A stretch of DNA of 64,000 nt from Glaciecola sp. (GTDB lineage Bacteria; Pseudomonadota; Gammaproteobacteria; Enterobacterales; Alteromonadaceae), in contig JAQWNF010000006.1 of the NCBI GenBank assembly GCA_029246415.1, forward strand, positions 47,366 to 111,365, written 5' to 3'. The position numbers were made by a program, and so were the translations under genes. Shown here one piece after another: positions 59,501 through 64,000 of this stretch. Every line of letters begins with the position of its first letter. Position 1 is the first letter of the stretch. Below the pieces are notes generated by a model. It had not been told where the DNA came from and did no database searches. It worked only from the letters and a program-made list of their open reading frames with translations.

Positions 59501-59654
59501 TTTGATGCCATTAGTGATTGCAACGGGGCCAGGTGCGGAGATCCAAAAGCCATTAGCGATAGTCGTTATTGGAGGCCTTTTTACCTCTACTTTCACCACG
59601 CTTTTTTTAATTCCTGTGTTTTATATTTGGTTGGAGAAACGTAATGCAAACTGA
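56586..59654 (+). CDS. RND heavy-metal efflux permease (CusA/CzcA type)
   Basis: Inner-membrane proton-driven pump of 1022 residues with the usual 12 helices and two large periplasmic loops. The proton relay in TM4 reads VIAIGMLVDASVVVVEN: D401 and E408 are conserved and the position six before D401 is Ala, as in CusA rather than CzcA (Asp). This points to Cu/Ag-type rather than Co/Zn/Cd-type energetics, although specificity is not proved. It starts 1 bp after the adaptor, and the DUF3240 gene overlaps its end. Confidence 0.92.
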   Translation: MLAGIIRFSLIQRVFVVIISLFILLAGASAWFALPIDAFPDIAPTQVKVILKAPGMTAEEIEAQVTLPIETELLGIPKQQILRSTTKYAITDITLDFIEGTDIYWARQQVAERLANIMPNLPAGLEGGVAPMSTPLSEMFMFSLENPNLSLVERRQILEWEIRPLLRTIDGVADVNILGGFAKTYQISPDPIKLARIKMSLDELAIVVNNSNQNGNVGRINIGNDTLIVRSEGRVNDLTQLNDMVIAVQSGTVIRLRDIAAVSEGHLTRYGSVTRNGQETTEAIVIALKDSNTAQVIELVTQKLQQIEATLPKDSSINIFYNRKNLIDKAIGTIEEALLIAILLVVVVLSLFLGDVRAAVAVSLVLPFSAACTFLLMEQFGFTANLMSLGGLVIAIGMLVDASVVVVENTVNSMQKNASLPKLHLVYRACKEVATPVVSGTIIVIIVFSPLLTLTGLEGKLFTPVAVTIVFAMLSSLLLSLTVIPAFTSFLLSRDAGSEPKFVQALQIRYQALLRRTLVAPKLMIVVALLLLLASGVLFTSLGKTFMPVLDEGDIIVQLEKSPSISLQASTQLDIQIEQALLAQIPEIKQIVARVGSDEIGLDPMSLNETDVFMELQPMEQWRFASKEELIDTIRDVLAEFPGINVGFTQPIQMRVSEMLTGSTGAVTIKIFGDDIPSLAKLAHDISALTKNIAGSVDVNAAVIEGGDFLNISLKPEIAQQYKMTTAQLARIIKSQLETVTISTLIQGKKKTPIVFGLSDGHEIKPSNISQIKRMNILLPDASILPLALIADVSFKQGPILIERENSNRFAVVTSNVKERDIVSFVDELQLNVNQHIALPVGYSITFGGEFENQQRATNNLLLVVPMALGLILIILFTTFGSLAKATLILANIPFAIMGGIIALYLSGEFLSVPASVGFIALLGVAVLNGVVMLSYFEQTKAQVHDLSLRVVNGAKQRLRPVLMTALTAMFGLMPLVIATGPGAEIQKPLAIVVIGGLFTSTFTTLFLIPVFYIWLEKRNAN

Positions 59655-59952
59655 GCAGCATGACTTGATCTTAATGGCCGTGGTACCTGAATTACTCAAA
59701 GATGATGTGGTCGACACTTTAATGGAGCTTGCGCTTATTAGCGGGTTTAGTTTATTTAACATTCAAGGGTTTAGTAAAGACCATAATCATTATAGTCTTA
59801 GAGAACAGGTCGAAGGCTATAAAGGGTTTTACCGTTTTGAAATTATGCATTCAGCACAACATACCACCGCCGTGTTACAACAGTTAAAACACGTGTCTCA
59901 AGGACAGATCCGTTATTGGCTAGTGCCAATAATTGAGCAAGGAATTATCTGA
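59644..59952 (+). CDS. DUF3240 protein of the metal efflux operon
   Basis: A 102-residue PII-like ferredoxin-fold protein of the DUF3240 family, which commonly follows CusA/CzcA-type pumps. It has ILMAVVPELLKDDVVDTLMEL and YRFEIMHSAQHTTAVLQQL. The ATG overlaps the pump gene by 11 bp. Probably a cytoplasmic partner or regulator of the pump; no metal-binding motif is clear. Confidence 0.88.
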   Translation: MQTEQHDLILMAVVPELLKDDVVDTLMELALISGFSLFNIQGFSKDHNHYSLREQVEGYKGFYRFEIMHSAQHTTAVLQQLKHVSQGQIRYWLVPIIEQGII

Positions 59953-59974
59953 TTGTAATGCGTTAATTAATGAG

Positions 59975-60307
59975 TTATGCCTCGGTATTAATTGGCTGAA
60001 TACCTTGCCAGTTTGCAGGGTACTTTCCTTGTAACACATAAGAAAACGCAATAATTTCAGCCACGATAACAAAAATTTCTTGGGGTACTTCTTGTCCGAT
60101 ATCTAATGTGTTAAGAATTTCGGCTAAATGAGGATCTTCATGAATTAACACCCCATGTGCATGTGCTAATGCGATCATCTCTTCTGCTAGCGCATTATCA
60201 CCTTTCGCTAGGACGATTGGAGCGGCGTTATCTTGTGCTGAATATTTAAGTGCTGCTGCCTGTTTTTTTGGGGCTTTGGTTTGGCTCTTTGAAGCTTGAT
60301 ATTTCAT
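59975..60307 (-). CDS. FlhB C-terminal-domain homologue
   Basis: A 110-residue stand-alone homologue of the cytoplasmic C-terminal domain of the flagellar export switch FlhB (EscU/YscU/HrcU family). AAALKYSAQDNAAPIVLAKG resembles the FlhB region after the autocleavage site, and the NPTH cleavage motif itself is absent. DPHLAEILNTLDIGQEVPQEIFVIVAEIIAF matches the rest. It follows fliK with 4 bp overlap, suggesting a role in hook-length control or export switching. Confidence 0.87.
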   Translation of the reverse strand: MKYQASKSQTKAPKKQAAALKYSAQDNAAPIVLAKGDNALAEEMIALAHAHGVLIHEDPHLAEILNTLDIGQEVPQEIFVIVAEIIAFSYVLQGKYPANWQGIQPINTEA

Positions 60308-62481
60308 ACCGATACCTCTTTTTCAAGGCCAAAAGATTTAGGCCAATCGACTAAACTATCGTTAATCACACCCTGATAAGCCGGTTGTGTGTCTACAGTA
60401 AATCCTAACTGGCGTAATCGTTGCTCTAATGCATGTTTGTGCTGGTTGATATTATCTAATAATGTTTCGGTCGAACCATATAATGCAATGTTGACAGTTT
60501 GTGCCTGTAAGGTGGCTTTAACTAACAGCGTTCCTTGTGACGAGGTTTCGGTATTATTTGTCGGTACATTGCTGTTGTTCGGGATATCAAACTGTAACGA
60601 GATATGCCATTTATTACCCTGGTGTTCCACTCGATCTTGATGCTCAGAGCCAGTCTGTTGTTCTTGCTTAATCAACAATTGTATCGGTTGTTTTGACCCC
60701 GATAAAAAATTCGGCAAGGTAAAATATTGACTATCAGGATGCTGTGTTTGCCATTCAAGACTCACCGCTTGTTGTAATCTATGACCGGTCAATAAACGAG
60801 TGATCCCTTGCAGTAACTCACTTGCAGGGTCGTGATTGCTATCTTGAGTTTTGCTATTAGATTGCTGTAAGTTACGTGATGCAATATGGGGAGCAATTAA
60901 GGTATTGAGGTGTTGTTCTAATGCAATGTGCTTAGCGCTCGCGCTACCCATGCCAGATAACTGTTGTTGTAACTTACTCGCTAAACTGATTTGCACCATA
61001 GTCGCTAGACCGCTTAACACAGTTGATTGTGGTGAATTACTTTGTGGTTGTCGTTGTGTCATTTTATGCAGCACCAATGACGCGATATCCGTTTGCGTTA
61101 ATTCTTGTACTTCCGCTAACAATTGTTCGCTGTTGGGCGCACCTGTTGTAGGTGATTGCCCTGCAGGCAATAATCCCTGCAAGGATTGAGTGCTTAGTGC
61201 TTGTGTGTTTAGCAGAGGAGCACCTGCCAGTGGAGCTGGTGTCATTGAAGCCTGTACAAGTGCAGCTTGTGCAAGTGAAGGGCGCGACAAAGGCTGCAGC
61301 ATATTGCCTGAATCTGGTCTTGATGTTTGGTTGAGCGATTGACTTTGCGTAATCATTTGACTTAATGGCTTGATGAGGGCACTAGGTAATGCAATGTCAG
61401 TCGCTATATTTGCACTTGCCAAGCGTAACACGTTTGCGCTTGCGGTCTGTTGTGCCGAACTATGTATAACGCCAGAACTTATAACGCTAGGGCGATCCAG
61501 TGATTCCGGCGCAATCGATAATTTATCAAGTTGTGGTGTCAGTAACAGCGATGATTTCTGGGGTGATAATGCTTGCATGAAGGGTTTAGCTTCTTGGCTA
61601 TTGATGCGTTGAACGATGCTAGACAACTCGTTTGTCGGTAGAGTTATTTTTCCGCCGTGAAGTTGGTTAACCGCTTTCAAAAAAGTTTGTGTTGCAACAT
61701 GCTGAGTATTGAGAGCGCCGGCAATAATCTGCTTGTTTAATGCTAATTGGATATCTACCATTTTTGCTCCATTGACGACTGATGCGGCGCTAGCCAGATG
61801 TTGCTTAGGTTTAGCATCAATCGTCAACATCGCTTCAGACGAAGTCGATGTAGTACTTTTATTCAGATTATTGACCAACGTTTGTAAGGCATTCGGTAGA
61901 CGTTGCAATGGGACATTTACCACTTTGTCTAAAGGCGCGACAAACAGTGATAGTAAATTGGCTAAAGGTTTATTGGTACCTTGTATTTGTCCGGATAGTA
62001 TTAGTTGATTGGCTTGCACTAACAACGCTAATGCAATCTGCGTTCGTTGCTGTGCTGGGATCTTGATACTAGAATGTGCTAGCGCTTGAGGATTGCTCAG
62101 CGCTTCAATGGACACGGTTAAGGAAGGTGTCTGTTGTGAATCTGAACGCGCATTGGCCTGTTGTGCCAGTAAGCTTTTTACGAGTTTGATTTGGTCGTCA
62201 GTTAACGGGATTGATACTTTTGCTTGCTGTGAGGATGTTTGCGCTTGATTCGACATGCCTTCGTGTAAACGAATAATGAGTTGTTTACCTTGCACTGCCA
62301 AGACTAAATTTTCAGCATGGGTAATGTGGGTACTAGTGCTTAATTGCTGGTGTAACTTAGTTTGGGCTTGTTGCGTCAGACCGTCATGCACAGTGGGTTG
62401 TGGCGCTCGCATATTTGCGGGCACCGCTGCTGCCACTTTGTTGATCAACTGATTAAGGCCACGCAACATATCTTGAGTCAT
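60304..62481 (-). CDS. fliK: Flagellar hook-length control protein FliK
   Basis: A 725-residue protein, much of it low-complexity Gln/Ser/Ala/Thr-rich ruler sequence. The C-terminal about 130 residues form the FliK C-domain: LLVKATLQAQTVNIALYGST then LRQLGFTVDTQPAYQG, which interacts with FlhB to switch export specificity. It is longer than Escherichia coli FliK (375 residues). The stand-alone FlhB-tail gene overlaps its end, which supports the assignment. Confidence 0.82.
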   Translation of the reverse strand: MTQDMLRGLNQLINKVAAAVPANMRAPQPTVHDGLTQQAQTKLHQQLSTSTHITHAENLVLAVQGKQLIIRLHEGMSNQAQTSSQQAKVSIPLTDDQIKLVKSLLAQQANARSDSQQTPSLTVSIEALSNPQALAHSSIKIPAQQRTQIALALLVQANQLILSGQIQGTNKPLANLLSLFVAPLDKVVNVPLQRLPNALQTLVNNLNKSTTSTSSEAMLTIDAKPKQHLASAASVVNGAKMVDIQLALNKQIIAGALNTQHVATQTFLKAVNQLHGGKITLPTNELSSIVQRINSQEAKPFMQALSPQKSSLLLTPQLDKLSIAPESLDRPSVISSGVIHSSAQQTASANVLRLASANIATDIALPSALIKPLSQMITQSQSLNQTSRPDSGNMLQPLSRPSLAQAALVQASMTPAPLAGAPLLNTQALSTQSLQGLLPAGQSPTTGAPNSEQLLAEVQELTQTDIASLVLHKMTQRQPQSNSPQSTVLSGLATMVQISLASKLQQQLSGMGSASAKHIALEQHLNTLIAPHIASRNLQQSNSKTQDSNHDPASELLQGITRLLTGHRLQQAVSLEWQTQHPDSQYFTLPNFLSGSKQPIQLLIKQEQQTGSEHQDRVEHQGNKWHISLQFDIPNNSNVPTNNTETSSQGTLLVKATLQAQTVNIALYGSTETLLDNINQHKHALEQRLRQLGFTVDTQPAYQGVINDSLVDWPKSFGLEKEVSV

Positions 62482-62660
62482 AGCAGGTTATCGGCGGATC
62501 TTTACGACACTGTATAAGTTTTAATTATTTAAAGTAACTAGCTAAATCATTTGTCTAGGCCAATAGCAGCACAAAACTACTACTAAATGCTAGGGAAAAA
62601 ATACTGCTTAAGTCGTTGATTATGGTATGATAAACGGGTTTAAATTAGTGGGTAAAAACA

Positions 62661-63356
62661 GTGAATGGCAAGACTAGTATAACTAGTAATTACACGGATA
62701 TATTGCGCCTAAATGCTCAAGGGCTTTCGTGCATCAAGCAAGACCGCATTTTATTTGAAGATTTTTCAATACAAGTTCATGCCGGAGAGCTAATTCACTT
62801 AGTCGGTCCTAATGGTGCCGGTAAAACGAGTTTATTACGAATATTAGTGGGGCTTTCTGAGCCTGAAACTGGTGGTGTGATCGTGACCGATGCCGCACGT
62901 TCGGAAACCGCAAGTTTCTCAGGTACCGAGACGCCTTCCGAAAATAAAATTGATTATCCACTGTTATATTTAGGGCATAAATTAGGCTTAAATCAATACC
63001 TTTCAAGTGTAGAAAACCTTGCTTATTGGGCTAATATGCATGGCATAGCAACTGATCAACACGAGTTATATGCATTACTCGCACGCTTTAATTTGGTGGG
63101 ACTGGAAGACGTACCTAGTGGACAACTATCTGCAGGTCAACAACGTCGGGTATCATTAGCGAGAACACAATTATTACATACTCATGTGTGGATTTTAGAT
63201 GAGCCGTTTACCTCTTTGGACGTTTCGGGCGTGGCATTTATCCAAGATTTAGTGGATGACTTTGTGGCTCAAGGCGGGGCAGTATTGATGACATCACATC
63301 AAGCATTACAAAGCCGCTTACCGGTAAAAACCGTGACTTTAGAGTATCGCTTATGA
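62661..63356 (+). CDS. ccmA: Heme exporter ATP-binding protein CcmA
   Basis: ABC ATPase that works with CcmBCD in cytochrome c maturation. It has Walker A LVGPNGAGKTSLLR, signature LSAGQQRRVSLAR and Walker B WILDEPFTSLD. Residues 74-95 (SETASFSGTETPSENK region) form an insertion relative to the usual 205-residue CcmA. The start is GTG at 62661; a TTG at 62703 with GGA upstream would give 217 residues and a more typical N-terminus. It overlaps ccmB by 4 bp (ATGA). Confidence 0.92.
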   Translation: MNGKTSITSNYTDILRLNAQGLSCIKQDRILFEDFSIQVHAGELIHLVGPNGAGKTSLLRILVGLSEPETGGVIVTDAARSETASFSGTETPSENKIDYPLLYLGHKLGLNQYLSSVENLAYWANMHGIATDQHELYALLARFNLVGLEDVPSGQLSAGQQRRVSLARTQLLHTHVWILDEPFTSLDVSGVAFIQDLVDDFVAQGGAVLMTSHQALQSRLPVKTVTLEYRL

Positions 63357-64000
63357 AATCAGTCAACCCATTAACGAGTATCATCAAGCGTGATTTAGTC
63401 CTTGCTTACCGACAAAAAGCCGAACTATTACAACCATTGTTGTTTTTTGTCATGGTCATCACGTTATTTCCTTTAGGGATAGGTCCAGGTCCTGAGACAT
63501 TACAAAAAGTCGGTCCAGGGGTGATCTGGGTGGCAGCGATACTATCTGCATTATTGGGAATGGATAAACTGTTTCGCGATGATTTTAATGATGGCAGCTT
63601 AGAACAACTACAATTAGCTCATGTGTCATTATCATGGGCGATGTTTGCTAAAGTGTTTGTGCATTGGTGCGGCTCGTTTTTACCTTTGTTACTGATTTCA
63701 CCGCTCTTAGCGTTGTTTTTAAATTTAACGCCGGCCATGTATTGGGCGTTAATTCAGACCTTAGCGCTAGGCACTCCTTTGTTGTCATTAATTGGCGCAA
63801 TTGCGGTGGCATTGACGGTCGGATTACAACGCGGTGGGGTACTATTATCCTTACTTTTAATACCTGTATTTATTCCTTTACTGATATTTGCAACATCTGC
63901 TGTTGATAGCGCAGCGATGGGATTAAACTATGCCCCACAACTTGCTATTATCGGTGCCATGTTATGTTTTGCAGTGGCTATTACCCCTTTTGCAATTAGT
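63353..64000 (+). CDS. ccmB: Heme exporter permease CcmB, 3' partial
   Basis: Membrane subunit of the CcmABC heme-handling transporter, at least 216 residues, running off the right edge, hence missing from the ORF track. It starts MKSVNPLTSIIKRDLVLAYR and shows WVAAILSALLGMDKLFRDDFNDGSLEQ, the conserved CcmB segment, plus about six hydrophobic helices. The ATG overlaps the ccmA stop. Confidence 0.94.
   Translation, partial: MKSVNPLTSIIKRDLVLAYRQKAELLQPLLFFVMVITLFPLGIGPGPETLQKVGPGVIWVAAILSALLGMDKLFRDDFNDGSLEQLQLAHVSLSWAMFAKVFVHWCGSFLPLLLISPLLALFLNLTPAMYWALIQTLALGTPLLSLIGAIAVALTVGLQRGGVLLSLLLIPVFIPLLIFATSAVDSAAMGLNYAPQLAIIGAMLCFAVAITPFAIS

Noticed and set aside
60389-62452. Chain of plus-strand ORFs opposite fliK
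   Set aside because: They are shadows of the low-complexity fliK sequence in other frames, with Cys-rich translations and no ribosome-binding sites.

Overview
The window is a contiguous piece of a marine gammaproteobacterial chromosome, most likely an Alteromonadales member (Alteromonas/Paraglaciecola-like). This rests on the AT-leaning base composition, the alginate and uronate catabolic genes, the gene orders mutS-pncC-recA and pyrG-eno, a FecA-type TonB receptor, DUF3718 exported proteins and a PEP-CTERM-type C-terminus. All names come from reading the translated sequence; no database search was run. There is no rRNA, CRISPR array, insertion sequence or prophage.

Region by region. (1) 1-12 kb: kdgK (cut by the left edge), eda, fba and fbp form a KDG-to-fructose-6-phosphate route. 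Then come a thiamine-binding-type protein, a homocysteine methyltransferase with rlmF, an orphan MASE1 histidine kinase, a bile-acid-type sodium symporter and a large PL6 alginate lyase lipoprotein. (2) 12-18 kb: an AT-rich accessory stretch of small exported proteins (two DUF3718 proteins, a DsrE protein, a lipoprotein, a TonB-C protein), an orphan PEP-CTERM tail, operator-like palindromes and a BrnT/CopG-like toxin-antitoxin pair. (3) 18-30 kb: a HAD phosphatase, a FecA-like TonB receptor, a MoxYX-like two-component pair, and a PQQ cluster read leftward (pqqA, B, C, D, E and an M16 peptidase) with an M17 aminopeptidase upstream. pqqA (23 codons) is absent from the ORF track and is followed by an attenuating terminator. 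(4) 30-32 kb: GNAT and gamma-glutamylcyclotransferase genes and a CAT-anticodon tRNA whose 3' part is duplicated on the far side of the cyclotransferase gene, like an integration scar. (5) 32-40 kb: a CheC-type response regulator with a PAS protein, gspAB, cca, srmB, rdgB and hemW. (6) 40-45 kb: leuABCD with a leader peptide carrying five consecutive Leu codons and a readable attenuator. (7) 45-53.5 kb: enolase, CTP synthase, mutS, pncC and recA with a LexA box inside its promoter. (8) 53.5-64 kb: a membrane-anchored LuxR regulator, a CusCBA-type heavy-metal efflux operon with DUF3240, a FlhB-tail protein with FliK, and ccmA plus the start of ccmB, which runs off the right edge.

How the genes work together. 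The first operon phosphorylates and splits KDG to pyruvate and glyceraldehyde-3-phosphate, then returns triose to hexose through Fba and Fbp. The PL6 lyase would supply alginate oligomers to that route. The PQQ genes make the cofactor for periplasmic dehydrogenases and are flanked by a two-component system and an outer-membrane receptor that may serve them. The most unusual signals are the tRNA-scar mini-island, the TonB-C gene that appears to use ATT or ATA as its start, the nested carbohydrate-binding domains of the PL6 lyase, the phased TGTAATT-A-AATTACA palindromes, and the triple 12-bp repeat between the TonB receptor and the two-component system.
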